Assembly: GCA_039587215.1 (NCBI GenBank)
Contig: JBDHIW010000002.1
Span: 1-64,000, forward strand
Length of the DNA stretch: 64,000 nucleotides
DNA from: CAMYLY01 sp039587215
GTDB lineage: Bacteria; Gemmatimonadota; Gemmatimonadetes; Gemmatimonadales; GWC2-71-9
Direction of reading: 5' to 3'
The position numbers were made by a program, and so were the translations under genes. How positions within the stretch are numbered: the first letter of the stretch is position 1; each line of letters starts with the position of its first letter. Positions 27,102-35,950 of this stretch are shown here, piece by piece. Under the pieces are notes generated by a model. The model searched no databases. It was not told the origin of the DNA and saw nothing but the letters and a program-made list of their open reading frames with translations.

Positions 27102-27843
27102 GCGCGACCGCCCCAGCGGGCGCGTCACCGCGGACGAACGACTCCTGGAGGCACCGCGCCTGCCGGAGCTGCGCTCCTTTACCGACACCGACCCATGGCG
27201 GGTGTTGCGAATCCTCGGCGAATTCGTCGAGGGCTTCGAGGAACTCGCCGACATCCGCGGTGCGGTGTCCATCTTCGGCTCGGCACGCACGCCGCCCGAC
27301 GATCCCATGTACGCGTTGGCCACCGCGACGGCACGTCTGCTCGGCGACGCCGGGTTCCCGGTGGTGACGGGGGCCGGTCCCGGCATCATGGAGGCGGCCA
27401 ACCGCGGCGCGCGCGAGGCGGGGACGCTCTCGATCGGTCTGAACATCGAGCTGCCCAGTGAACAGGGTGCCAACCCGTACCTCGATCGGGTGGTCAACTT
27501 CCGCTACTTCTTCGTCCGGAAGACGATGCTCGTGAAGTACTCCTGTGCATTCGTGTACTTTCCGGGCGGGTTCGGCACGATGGACGAGCTGTTCGAGTCC
27601 CTCACACTCGTGCAGACCGGCAAGATCTGGAACACGCCGATCATCCTCGTGGGGTCCTCCTACTGGCAGCCGCTCATCGCGTGGCTGACCGAACGGGTGG
27701 CCGGTGAGGCGAAGATCTCGCCGGAGGACTTGCACCTGTTCCACGTCGTCGACGATCCGGCAGAGGTCGTACGGATCGTGCTCGACGCGGACACGCAGCG
27801 CGCCACCACGGACGGTGGCGCGTCAGAGAAAGGCCTCGTGTGA
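27070..27843 (+). CDS. LOG family (TIGR00730) nucleotide phosphoribohydrolase-like protein
   Basis: 257 residues with the family signature Pro-Gly-Gly-Phe-Gly-Thr-Met-Asp-Glu (about 166-174) and Lys/Arg contacts upstream (Arg-Lys-Thr-Met-Leu). LOG proteins remove ribose 5-phosphate from nucleotide monophosphates, making cytokinin bases in plants; bacterial members are often misnamed lysine decarboxylases. This one has an N-terminal extension of about 60 residues. It lies between a PLP enzyme gene (32-base overlap) and the deoxyhypusine synthase-like gene (TGATG overlap). Confidence 0.88.
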   Translation: MSEPSKPSGPERDRPSGRVTADERLLEAPRLPELRSFTDTDPWRVLRILGEFVEGFEELADIRGAVSIFGSARTPPDDPMYALATATARLLGDAGFPVVTGAGPGIMEAANRGAREAGTLSIGLNIELPSEQGANPYLDRVVNFRYFFVRKTMLVKYSCAFVYFPGGFGTMDELFESLTLVQTGKIWNTPIILVGSSYWQPLIAWLTERVAGEAKISPEDLHLFHVVDDPAEVVRIVLDADTQRATTDGGASEKGLV

Positions 27844-28988
27844 TGACGCAGAACAAGCGCCGCCTCCTCCAGGGCAAACAGATCGACCCGCAACCGCTGC
27901 ATGGCGGTGAAACCGTTGCCGAGCTGGTGGACCGGAGCTTCTTCGCCTACAACGCCGGGCGGCTGCGTGAAGCGTGTCAGCTCTTCGCGTCGCGGATGCT
28001 GGACGACCGCTGTACCGTGGGGATGAGTCTGACCGGAGCGATGACGCCCGCGGGCCTCGGCATGTCGACGGTGATCCCGATGATCGAGGCGGGTTTCGTG
28101 GACTGGATCGTCTCGACGGGCGCCAACCTGTACCACGATCTCCACTTCCCGCTCGGATTCTCGATGCACCGCGGCTCGCCCTTCGCAGACGACGTCCAGC
28201 TCCGCGACGAGGGCGTGGTGCGGATCTACGACGTGTTCTTCGACTACGCGGTCCTGCTCAAGACGGACGAGTTCCTCCGGAAGGTCAGCCAGCAGGAGGA
28301 GTTCCAGAAGCCGATGAGCTCCGCCGAGTACCACTACCGGCTCGGGGCCTACGTGGCGGAGCGGGAGCGCGCGCTGGGGCTCACGCACAAGTCGGTGCTC
28401 GTCGCGGCCTACGAGCAGGGCGTGCCGATCTACACGTCATCGCCCGGGGATTCATCGATCGGGATGAACGTGGCGGAGCTCGCCCTGGACGGGTACGCCA
28501 TCTCGTACGACGTGGCAGCCGACGTGAACGAGACCGCCGCCATCGTGCTCGAGGCCAAACGGTCGGGCGGGCAAAGCGGCATTCTCATCGTCGGGGGCGG
28601 CAGTCCCAAGAACTTCGTGCTGCAGACGGAGCCGCAGATCCAGGAGGTGCTGGGCATCGAGGAGAAGGGTCACGACTACTACCTCCAGATCACCGATGCC
28701 CGGCCCGATACCGGAGGGCTCTCGGGGGCGACGCCGGCGGAGGCGGTGAGTTGGGGCAAGGTCGATCCCGACCAGCTTCCGGACGCGGTCGTGTGCTACT
28801 CCGACACGACGATCGCGCTCCCCATTCTCGTCTCGTACGCGCTGGCCACCTGCGCGCCGCGACCGCCCAAGCGGCTATACGACCGGCGGGAGGAGTTGCT
28901 CGCCAAGCTGCTGAAGGCCTACAAGGAATCGCGGGACTTTCGAGACGCGCGGGCCGAAGGCGCGGCGTTGCTGGGGGTCGACGACTAG
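27843..28988 (+). CDS. Deoxyhypusine synthase-like protein
   Basis: 381 residues from the ATG in TGATG at the end of the LOG gene; a GTG one codon earlier is possible. The deoxyhypusine synthase fold is clear, including Glu-Ala-Val-Ser-Trp-Gly-Lys (about 305), whose Lys carries the butyl intermediate in the eukaryotic enzyme, and the NAD-binding Gly-Gly-Gly-Ser-Pro-Lys-Asn segment. Bacteria lack eIF5A, so members of this family act on small amines instead, for example in homospermidine-type synthesis; the substrate here is open. Its TAG shares CTAG with glpD on the other strand. Confidence 0.85.
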   Translation: MTQNKRRLLQGKQIDPQPLHGGETVAELVDRSFFAYNAGRLREACQLFASRMLDDRCTVGMSLTGAMTPAGLGMSTVIPMIEAGFVDWIVSTGANLYHDLHFPLGFSMHRGSPFADDVQLRDEGVVRIYDVFFDYAVLLKTDEFLRKVSQQEEFQKPMSSAEYHYRLGAYVAERERALGLTHKSVLVAAYEQGVPIYTSSPGDSSIGMNVAELALDGYAISYDVAADVNETAAIVLEAKRSGGQSGILIVGGGSPKNFVLQTEPQIQEVLGIEEKGHDYYLQITDARPDTGGLSGATPAEAVSWGKVDPDQLPDAVVCYSDTTIALPILVSYALATCAPRPPKRLYDRREELLAKLLKAYKESRDFRDARAEGAALLGVDD

Positions 28989-30646
28989 CCGGCGTCCTCG
29001 AGTTCGGTCCGAAAGCGCAACATCTCGTCGACCTGCTGTGCGTACACCTCGAGTTCCGCGGCGCGGCGTGCCGCGTCCCACCCTGCCTCGTCCGCGACGG
29101 CGTCCACGACCGCCTCGGCGACCTCCAGTCCGTGCTCCGGCGCCTCGTAGAACACTGGGGTCCGACGGATCAGGAGGTCGCCGAGCGTGAGGGCCATCTC
29201 GCGACGAAGCGCATGGATGAGCTGCGCCCAGATGACGGGGAGCCCGGCGACCACGGGGCGCTGGAGTTGGGGCTCCGATTTGGCGAGTCGCACGACCGCC
29301 GGCGTCTCGCTGCCGTAGCACTCCACGAGGTGCTCGGCGATCGCCCGCGGCATGCCGTCGTCGGTCGCCCCGCTCACGAGGACGTCCAGTTCCCTGGTCT
29401 CGCCGCCGGGAAGCGGCTCCTCGGCCGTGGGGGCGCGGGCCGGCACGGGCCGGCCGTCGAGCTCGTGGAGCCGCCGGGCCACGACATCGGTCACGTCCGC
29501 GGCCATCACCCGGAAGGTCGTGAGCTTGCCACCCACGATGGACACGAGTCCGCTCGGATGCTCCAGGACCTGGTGTTCGCGCGAGACGGATCCCGGCTGG
29601 CCGACGTCGCCGGACCGAGCCAGCGGGCGAATTCCCGCCCACGTCGCCTGGACGTCGTCGGGCCCGAGGCGCGCCTCCGGGAAGAAGGCGTTGGCCGACC
29701 GCAGGAGATAGATGACGTCGTCTCCCGAGGCGTAGGCCGCATCGGGATCGATCTGGTCGGTCGTCTCTGTCGTGCCGATGTAGCTGAAGTCGCCGAGCGG
29801 CACGATGAAGACGACGCGCCCGTCGATCGGCGACGTGAGGGTCAGCGCTTCGTTGTTGCCGAGCCGCCACCGAGGCACGATGACGTGCGCGCCCTTGCTG
29901 AGGCACAGGACGGGCTGGTCGGTCTCCTGCCGGAACGCGTCGGACCACGGCCCCGTGGCGTTCACCACCACGGCGGCGCGAAGCAGTGCCTCCTCGCCGG
30001 TCACCAGGTCGGTGACATGGGCCCCGCCGACGCGGCCGTCCGCAACCGCCAGACGGTCCACGCGCACGTAGTTGGCGGCAAGGGCGCCGTACCGGTGCGC
30101 GTCCCGGACGTTGGCGAGCGTGAGCCGGGCATCGTCGCACTGCGCATCGTAGTACCGTCCCCCTCCACGCAGACCGCCCGACCGGAGGCTGGGTTCGGCC
30201 CGTCTGAGGGCCCGCTTGCCGAGCAACTCATGCGAGCGCACATTCCGGAAGACGGCCAGGAGGTCGTACAGCCACAGGCCGGCCGCGAGCTTCCACAGCG
30301 GGACTCGCGCGCCGCGATGGACCGGGACCAGGAAGGACCGCGGTCGGACGAGGTGGGGCGCGATCCGCAGCAGGGTTCGGCGCTCCCGGCTGGCCTCGAA
30401 CACGAGACGGAGACGTCCGTGTTCCAGGTAGCGCAGGCCGCCGTGGATCAGCCGCGAGGAGCGGGAGCTGGTCCCGGAGCCGAAGTCGCCCTTGTCGACG
30501 AGGGCGGTACGGAACCCGCGCATGGCGGCGTCCCGTGCGATGCCGGCGCCGGTGATGCCGCCGCCGACAACAAGGAGGTCGACCGGAGCGGCCGCGGCAT
30601 CTGCCAGCGCGTCGGTGCGGGTCGAAGCGGAAAAAGGAGCGTCCAC
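28985..30646 (-). CDS. glpD: Aerobic glycerol-3-phosphate dehydrogenase
   Basis: 553 residues from the GTG at 30644-30646; the frame is open further upstream but that part overlaps the divergent methyltransferase. The FAD motif is Val-Val-Gly-Gly-Gly-Ile-Thr-Gly-Ala-Gly (about 23-32), followed by Ser-Ser-Arg-Leu-Ile-His-Gly-Gly-Leu-Arg-Tyr-Leu, the signature of GlpD. Gly-Gly-Lys-Leu-Thr-Thr-Phe-Arg occurs near 360. It oxidises glycerol 3-phosphate to dihydroxyacetone phosphate at the inner membrane and feeds the quinone pool. No glpK or glpF is adjacent. Confidence 0.94.
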   Translation of the reverse strand: MDAPFSASTRTDALADAAAAPVDLLVVGGGITGAGIARDAAMRGFRTALVDKGDFGSGTSSRSSRLIHGGLRYLEHGRLRLVFEASRERRTLLRIAPHLVRPRSFLVPVHRGARVPLWKLAAGLWLYDLLAVFRNVRSHELLGKRALRRAEPSLRSGGLRGGGRYYDAQCDDARLTLANVRDAHRYGALAANYVRVDRLAVADGRVGGAHVTDLVTGEEALLRAAVVVNATGPWSDAFRQETDQPVLCLSKGAHVIVPRWRLGNNEALTLTSPIDGRVVFIVPLGDFSYIGTTETTDQIDPDAAYASGDDVIYLLRSANAFFPEARLGPDDVQATWAGIRPLARSGDVGQPGSVSREHQVLEHPSGLVSIVGGKLTTFRVMAADVTDVVARRLHELDGRPVPARAPTAEEPLPGGETRELDVLVSGATDDGMPRAIAEHLVECYGSETPAVVRLAKSEPQLQRPVVAGLPVIWAQLIHALRREMALTLGDLLIRRTPVFYEAPEHGLEVAEAVVDAVADEAGWDAARRAAELEVYAQQVDEMLRFRTELEDAG

Positions 30647-30650
30647 GACG

Positions 30651-31193
30651 GTGTCAGCCCCCGAACAGCAGGAAGTTCCGAGCACCTGGTTCCAGTGGCA
30701 TGCTGGAATCATCGCTCCCGGCATGCGTGTGCTGGACATCGCGTGCGGGTCCGGCCGGCACGCGGTGGCAGCCGCCGAGCGTGGAGCGCAGGTGATTGGT
30801 ATCGATACCGACACGGCTCAACTGGAAGAGGCGGGCCGTGCCGCGGCCAAGGCGCGGGTGTCGGTCGACTGGCAGCAGAAGAACCTCGAGCGCGACGGGC
30901 TGCCCGACGGCCCCTTCGACCTCGTGATGATGTTCAACTACCTCGACCGCGAACGCCTTCCCGCGTTCCTCGCGTCGGTGCGCCCCGGCGGGTTCTTTCT
31001 TGCCGAGACCTTCACCGAGCAGCAACGGGAACTGGGGTGGGGGCCGACGTCCGATGCGCATCTCCTCAAGCCGTGCGAGCTGTGGTCGTTGGTCGAGCCG
31101 TATGAAATCGTCCTGGCTCGTGAGGTCCTCGAGATGCTCGACGGGCGACCGATGGCCGTCGGCAGCGTGCTCGCGCGACGCCCAGCCTCGTAA
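30651..31193 (+). CDS. Class I SAM-dependent methyltransferase
   Basis: 180 residues from GTG 30651. Motif I is Val-Leu-Asp-Ile-Ala-Cys-Gly-Ser-Gly-Arg-His (about 25-35), with an acidic Asp-x-Asp at the end of strand 2 and Asp-Leu-Val-Met-Met-Phe at strand 4. Size and pattern resemble TehB-like enzymes. The substrate is not known. Its start codon lies only four bases from the glpD start on the other strand, so at least one promoter must lie inside the neighbouring gene, or one of the starts is further downstream. Confidence 0.82.
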   Translation: MSAPEQQEVPSTWFQWHAGIIAPGMRVLDIACGSGRHAVAAAERGAQVIGIDTDTAQLEEAGRAAAKARVSVDWQQKNLERDGLPDGPFDLVMMFNYLDRERLPAFLASVRPGGFFLAETFTEQQRELGWGPTSDAHLLKPCELWSLVEPYEIVLAREVLEMLDGRPMAVGSVLARRPAS

Positions 31194-31250
31194 CGTCTTT
31201 CCCCGGTATCCGCGCGTGAGTTGATCCTAGCAGGTGCGGCGGGCACCGGC

Positions 31251-31256
31251 TAGCTT
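31251..31256 (+). promoter_or_regulatory. -10 element of the fadIJ operon, leaderless type
   Basis: TAGCTT ends seven bases before the ATG at 31264; no ribosome site between them. Confidence 0.55.
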
Positions 31257-31263
31257 TCGCTCG

Positions 31264-32556
31264 ATGGTGGGCACTTCGGTGGGGCGGCGGGTCGCCGTCG
31301 TCGGGGGGTGTCGTACCCCGTTTTGTAAGGCCGGCACGGCGTTGAAGGACGTTGCGGCGGTCGATCTCGCGCGTCAGGCCGTGGTCGAGTTGGTGCACCG
31401 CGCCAATCTGGACGGCACCGACGTCGACGAGATGTACGTCGTCCAGGTCGTACCGAGCGTACTCGCGCCCAATCTCGCGCGCGAAGTCAGTCTGCTCCCG
31501 CAGTTCCCCACCCACATCCCTGCAGCGTCGGTGAACCGCGCGTGCGCCTCGGCAAACTCTGCGATTGCCATCGGGAACGATCAGATCGCTGCCGGACGCG
31601 CCAACGTGGTGATCGCCGGCGGCGCAGAGAGCCTCTCCGACATCCCCGTCCTGCACTCCCGCCGGTTCGCGGACCTGCTCGTGGCATTGAGCAGGGCGAA
31701 GACCCTGGGTCAGCGCCTCCGGCTCGTGAGCGGGTTCCGTCCGAGAGACCTCACGCCCGTGGCACCGGCCATCGCGGAGCCGTCGACAGGCGAGACGATG
31801 GGGCAGTCGGCGGAGAAGATGGCGAAGATGAACGGCATCGCCCGCGAGGAGCAGGACAAGTTCGCGCTGCGGAGCCACCGTCTGGCGCACGCCGGGGCCG
31901 AGGACGGACGGCTCACCGCCGAAATCGCCCCCGTGTTCCCCGCTCGCGGGGAGCCCGTCACCCGCGACAACGGGGTGCGATCCGACTCCACGCTGGAGCA
32001 GATGGCAAAGCTGCGACCGGTGTTCGACCGGAAGTACGGATCGGTGACGGCGGGCAACGCGTCGCCGCTCACCGACGGCGGGGCGGCGGTACTGCTCATG
32101 GGCGAAGACACGGCGGCGGCGCTCGGCTACGAGCCCATCGCGTTCATTCGATCGTACGCGGTGGCCGCTCTGGATCCCGGCGACCAGCTCCTGATGGGAC
32201 CCGCCTTCGCTGTGCCGGTCGCCCTCGATCGGGCGGGCATTCCCTGGTCGGAGTTGGGGCTCGTCGAGATGCACGAAGCGTTCGCGTCCCAGGTGCTTTC
32301 CAACATTCAGGCGTTCGAGTCGCGCGCGTGGGCCGAGGAGCGGCTGGGCCGCAGCGAGCCCGTCGGCGAGGTCGACTGGAACACCCTGAACGTGATGGGC
32401 GGCTCGATCGCGATCGGTCACCCTTTCGGCGCCACCGGCGCGAGGATCACGCTGACGCTCGCCAACGAGATGCGGCGTCGCGACGTGCAGTTCGGTCTCA
32501 TCTCGGTCTGTGCCCAAGGGGGCATGGGCTTCGCCATGGTACTGGAGCGACGATGA
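31264..32556 (+). CDS. fadI: Acetyl-CoA acyltransferase (thiolase), FadI type
   Basis: 430 residues. This is the thiolytic step of fatty acid beta-oxidation. The nucleophile Cys is in Asn-Arg-Ala-Cys-Ala-Ser-Ala (about 90), the His in Gly-His-Pro-Phe-Gly-Ala-Thr-Gly and the second Cys in Cys-Ala-Gln-Gly-Gly-Met-Gly near the C-terminus. Length and the Glu-Met-His-Glu-Ala-Phe-Ala segment fit the longer FadI/TFP-beta type rather than FadA. It overlaps fadJ by four bases (ATGA), as expected for partners in the trifunctional complex. Confidence 0.92.
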   Translation: MVGTSVGRRVAVVGGCRTPFCKAGTALKDVAAVDLARQAVVELVHRANLDGTDVDEMYVVQVVPSVLAPNLAREVSLLPQFPTHIPAASVNRACASANSAIAIGNDQIAAGRANVVIAGGAESLSDIPVLHSRRFADLLVALSRAKTLGQRLRLVSGFRPRDLTPVAPAIAEPSTGETMGQSAEKMAKMNGIAREEQDKFALRSHRLAHAGAEDGRLTAEIAPVFPARGEPVTRDNGVRSDSTLEQMAKLRPVFDRKYGSVTAGNASPLTDGGAAVLLMGEDTAAALGYEPIAFIRSYAVAALDPGDQLLMGPAFAVPVALDRAGIPWSELGLVEMHEAFASQVLSNIQAFESRAWAEERLGRSEPVGEVDWNTLNVMGGSIAIGHPFGATGARITLTLANEMRRRDVQFGLISVCAQGGMGFAMVLERR

Positions 32557-34688
32557 GCGACCGCGCACTGACGGTCGACATCGTCGACGGCATTGCCAAG
32601 GTCGTACTCGACCTTCCCGGTGCGGCGGTCAACACGATCAACCGGTCGGTGCGGGATGAACTGGACGCGCTGCTCGACCAGCTCGCGTCGGACGACGGGA
32701 TCCAGGCGGCCGTGCTGCTGTCGGGCAAGCCGGGCTCGTTCATCGCGGGTGCGGACATCGACGAGTTCGTCGCGCTGCGGTCCCGCGACGCCGCCTATCA
32801 GCTCGTGCGCGACGGCCAGCGGCTCGTGAACCGTATTGCCGAGTCTCGCACGCCCGTGGTCGCGGCGATCCACGGCGTCTGTCTCGGCGGCGGGTTCGAG
32901 GCGGCGCTCGCATGCGCCTACCGGGTGGCCACGGAAGATCGATCGACCAAGATCGGCCTGCCCGAAGTCCAGATCGGTATCCTCCCCGCCGCGGGCGGCT
33001 GCCAGCGTCTGCCGCGCCTCGTCGGCGTGTCGGCCGCACTCGACATGATCCTCGCGGGGAAGCAGCTGCCGGCCAAGCGGGCGTTCCGAGCCGGAATGGT
33101 GGACGAGCTCGTGCACCCGGCGGTGCTGGAGCGTGTCGCCATGGAGGCCGCGCGCAAGCTTGCGGGCGGGTGGCGGCCCAAGCGACGCTCCCGCTCGCTG
33201 CGCGGTGCGATGATCGACGGCACGTCGGTCGGCCGCCGCGTTGCGTACTCCGTGAGTCGGAAGGCGGTGGCCAAGAAGACGGGCGGACACTACCCCGCTC
33301 CGTTGGCCGCCCTCCACGCCGTGGAGCACGGGATGACGTACGGCATGGAGAAGGGTCTCGAGGTCGAGGCGAGTTACTTCGCGGAGCTTGCCGTGGGCGA
33401 TGTATCGCGCCGACTGGTCGAGATCTTTTTCGCGACAACCGCGCTCAAGAAGGACCCCGGTGTGCCCGCTCCGTCCCCGGACCCGCGTCCGGTTCGGAAC
33501 CTTGGTATCGTCGGATCGGGGTTCATGGGGGCGGGTATCGGTGGCGTCGCCGTGACGCACGCCGGCGTCGACGTACGGTTTCAGGATACGGACCTCGAGC
33601 GGGTGGGCGCGGGGCTCGCCAACGCGCAGGGCATCGTGCAGGAGCGACTCAAGCGGCGACGCATCACGAAGCACGACGCGCGTCGACTCCTGAGTCTGCT
33701 GTCCGGAGGAACCGACTGGCAGGGATTCGGCCGGGCGGATCTCGTCGTCGAGGCCGTTTTCGAGGACCTCGCGGTCAAACACGACGTCGTCCGCCAACTC
33801 GAGGCGTGCGTCCGAGACGACTGCATCATTGCGTCGAACACCAGCACGATCCCGATCCGCTCGATTGCCGAGGTCGCGACGCATCCGGGGCGGCTCGTGG
33901 GCATGCACTTCTTCTCGCCCGTCCACAAGATGCCGCTGCTGGAGGTCATCGTGACCGAGACGACGGAGCCGTGGGTCACGGTGTCGGCGGTTGCGTTCGG
34001 CCGGAAGATGGGCAAGACCGTGATCGTGGTGGGCGACCACCCCGGCTTCTGGGTCAACCGCATCCTCGCCCCCTACCTCAACGAGGCCGGCCGTCTCCTC
34101 GCCGAGGGTGAGTCGGTCGAGTCGATCGACCGTGCAATGACGAAGTGGGGCTTTCCCGTCGGTCCGATCACCCTCTTGGACGAGGTGGGGCTCGACGTGG
34201 CGCACAAGGCGTCGCACGTGCTGCAGCAGGCGTTCGGCGATCGCCTGAGCCCGATGCCCGGTCTCACCCGGATGACGTCGGAAGGGCGCCTCGGGCGGAA
34301 GACCGGCCGCGGGTTCTACCGCTACGAAGGCGGCAAGAAGCGCGCAGTCGATCTTGCGATCTACGAGATCATCAACGCGCCGTCGGAATCGACGGTACCG
34401 AAAGAGGACGTCACCCGTCGACTGGTGTACGCGATGCTCAACGAGTCCGCACGCGCGGTGGATGAAGGGGTCGTGCGGTCGCCGCGCGACGGCGACATCG
34501 GCGCCGTGTTCGGCATCGGATTCCCGCCGTTCCGCGGCGGACCGCTCAGGTATCTGGACGCCCACGGTGCGGCCGCGGCCGTCGAGACGCTGCGCACGCT
34601 CGCCGAGAAGTACGGAGACCGCTTCGAGCCGGCACCGCGACTCCTGCGGATGGCCGAGGACGACGCGCCATTCTACCCGACGACCTGA
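32553..34688 (+). CDS. fadJ: Fatty acid oxidation complex alpha subunit FadJ
   Basis: 711 residues: enoyl-CoA hydratase/isomerase domain (about 1-200), with the oxyanion segment Ile-Ala-Gly-Ala-Asp-Ile and Glu residues in Gly-Gly-Phe-Glu and Leu-Pro-Glu; then 3-hydroxyacyl-CoA dehydrogenase NAD domain beginning Gly-Ile-Val-Gly-Ser-Gly-Phe-Met-Gly-Ala-Gly (about 315), with His in Met-His-Phe-Phe-Ser-Pro-Val; then the C-terminal dimer domains. It performs the two steps before the thiolase. Nothing is missing. It is co-translated with fadI and followed six bases later by proline dehydrogenase. Confidence 0.95.
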   Translation: MSDRALTVDIVDGIAKVVLDLPGAAVNTINRSVRDELDALLDQLASDDGIQAAVLLSGKPGSFIAGADIDEFVALRSRDAAYQLVRDGQRLVNRIAESRTPVVAAIHGVCLGGGFEAALACAYRVATEDRSTKIGLPEVQIGILPAAGGCQRLPRLVGVSAALDMILAGKQLPAKRAFRAGMVDELVHPAVLERVAMEAARKLAGGWRPKRRSRSLRGAMIDGTSVGRRVAYSVSRKAVAKKTGGHYPAPLAALHAVEHGMTYGMEKGLEVEASYFAELAVGDVSRRLVEIFFATTALKKDPGVPAPSPDPRPVRNLGIVGSGFMGAGIGGVAVTHAGVDVRFQDTDLERVGAGLANAQGIVQERLKRRRITKHDARRLLSLLSGGTDWQGFGRADLVVEAVFEDLAVKHDVVRQLEACVRDDCIIASNTSTIPIRSIAEVATHPGRLVGMHFFSPVHKMPLLEVIVTETTEPWVTVSAVAFGRKMGKTVIVVGDHPGFWVNRILAPYLNEAGRLLAEGESVESIDRAMTKWGFPVGPITLLDEVGLDVAHKASHVLQQAFGDRLSPMPGLTRMTSEGRLGRKTGRGFYRYEGGKKRAVDLAIYEIINAPSESTVPKEDVTRRLVYAMLNESARAVDEGVVRSPRDGDIGAVFGIGFPPFRGGPLRYLDAHGAAAAVETLRTLAEKYGDRFEPAPRLLRMAEDDAPFYPTT

Positions 34689-34693
34689 CCTGA

Positions 34694-35626
34694 ATGCTGC
34701 GCCGCACCTTTCTGTGGCTCTCCGAGCAGCCGGAAGTCTTCGCGTTCCTGAAGCGGAACCGTGCGGGGCGGAGTGTCGCCTCGCGCTTCGTCGCGGGGGA
34801 GACCATCGAATCAGCGATCGCGGTCGCCCGGGAGTTGAACACGCGGGGGATCTCGGTGAGCCTGGACCTCCTGGGCGAGAGTGTCTCGAACGAGGCGGAG
34901 GCCGCCGGAGCGCGAGACGAGGTGGTCGCGACGCTGGACGCTATCGCTGCAGCGGGCGTCGAGGGAAACGTCTCGGTGAAGCTGACGCAACTGGGGCTGG
35001 ACATCGACCGCGCGCTGTGCCGGCAGAACATGCAGACCGTCCTCGCGCGCGCCCAGGCCCTGGGCATCTTCGTGCGCATGGACATGGAGAGCTCCGACTA
35101 CACCGCGCGGACGCTGGCGCTGTTCCTCGATGACCTCGAGCCCGAGTACCACGACCTCACGGGGGTGGTGATTCAGAGCTACCTGCGCCGGTCGAGTGAC
35201 GACATCGAGAGTCTCATCGGTCGCCGGGCGCGCGTGCGGCTGTGCAAGGGGGCGTATGCCGAGCCCGACACGGTCGCCTTCCAGGAGAAGGCCGACGTTG
35301 ACGGCGCGTTCGTGCGCTTGATGGAACGGCTCCTCACCGACGGGAACTACCCGGCGATCGCGACGCACGACGAACGCCTCATCGACCGCGCCGTGGCGTT
35401 CGTACGGGAGCACGGGATTCCGCCGGAGCGTTTCGAGTTTCAGATGCTCTACGGCGTCCGCCGCGACCTGCAGGACGCGCTGCGAGCCGACGGCTTCAAC
35501 GTGCGGGTCTACGTCCCGTTCGGGACGGCGTGGTACCCCTACCTCATGCGCCGACTCGCCGAGCGGCCGGCCAACGTGGCGTTCATGGCTGGGAGCGTGA
35601 TGCGCGAGCTCGTCTCCGCCCGGTGA
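34694..35626 (+). CDS. Proline dehydrogenase, monofunctional
   Basis: 310 residues, typical of the stand-alone Gram-positive/Thermus type (not the long PutA fusion). The FAD-dependent TIM barrel shows Lys-Leu-Thr-Gln-Leu-Gly, Asp-Met-Glu, Val-Ile-Gln-Ser-Tyr-Leu-Arg-Arg, Leu-Cys-Lys-Gly-Ala-Tyr and the C-terminal Tyr-x-x-x-Leu-x-Arg-Arg-Leu-Ala-Glu-Arg-Pro-Ala-Asn. It oxidises proline to pyrroline 5-carboxylate. It lies six bases after fadJ, giving a catabolic operon. The next gene starts inside its stop codon (GTGA). Confidence 0.93.
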   Translation: MLRRTFLWLSEQPEVFAFLKRNRAGRSVASRFVAGETIESAIAVARELNTRGISVSLDLLGESVSNEAEAAGARDEVVATLDAIAAAGVEGNVSVKLTQLGLDIDRALCRQNMQTVLARAQALGIFVRMDMESSDYTARTLALFLDDLEPEYHDLTGVVIQSYLRRSSDDIESLIGRRARVRLCKGAYAEPDTVAFQEKADVDGAFVRLMERLLTDGNYPAIATHDERLIDRAVAFVREHGIPPERFEFQMLYGVRRDLQDALRADGFNVRVYVPFGTAWYPYLMRRLAERPANVAFMAGSVMRELVSAR

Positions 35627-35946
35627 GCGACGACAGCACCTTCGGCGGGTACCTCCGTCAGCACGACCGCCCACCCGCCTTCGCCGGCAGCGACGGCCGG
35701 TCCTACTCCGTCGAGGTCCTGGTGGACGACAGTCCCGACGCCGACGGCCGTTTCGGGGGCAGTGCGCTGTTCGTGCAATGGTCGGAGGCGGGCGACCGAC
35801 CCACGGGACACGTCGAGTCACCGACGGTGGCACGCGAACCCGAGCCAGCCGCCGCGCGCGATGCGGTGCTGGCCCTGAGCCTGTACCGGCTCAAGGAGCT
35901 CCTCGACGCCGCGATCGCCGCCGAGGCGGAACGGCCGGACTGGTAG
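35623..35946 (+). CDS. Hypothetical protein
   Basis: 107 residues, acidic, starting at the GTG that overlaps the proline dehydrogenase stop. The first half looks like a small beta domain (Tyr-Ser-Val-Glu-Val-Leu-Val-Asp and Ala-Leu-Phe-Val-Gln-Trp). The second half is a predicted amphipathic helix rich in Ala, Leu and Glu. No family recognised. The spacing to rsgA is four bases, so it is part of the same run. It looks like a cytosolic accessory protein. Confidence 0.65.
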   Translation: MSDDSTFGGYLRQHDRPPAFAGSDGRSYSVEVLVDDSPDADGRFGGSALFVQWSEAGDRPTGHVESPTVAREPEPAAARDAVLALSLYRLKELLDAAIAAEAERPDW

Positions 35947-35950
35947 CCGC

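Noticed and set aside
27070..27843. Lysine decarboxylase
   Set aside because: The PGGxGTxxE motif is that of LOG phosphoribohydrolases; the decarboxylase name is a common legacy error.
27974..31105. A 1043-codon plus-strand open frame across the DHS-like gene and glpD
   Set aside because: Low-complexity Arg/Gly-rich translation, out of frame with the DHS-like gene and antisense to glpD; no motif.
32418..34565. A 715-codon minus-strand open frame across fadJ
   Set aside because: Antisense shadow of a complete, motif-bearing fadJ.
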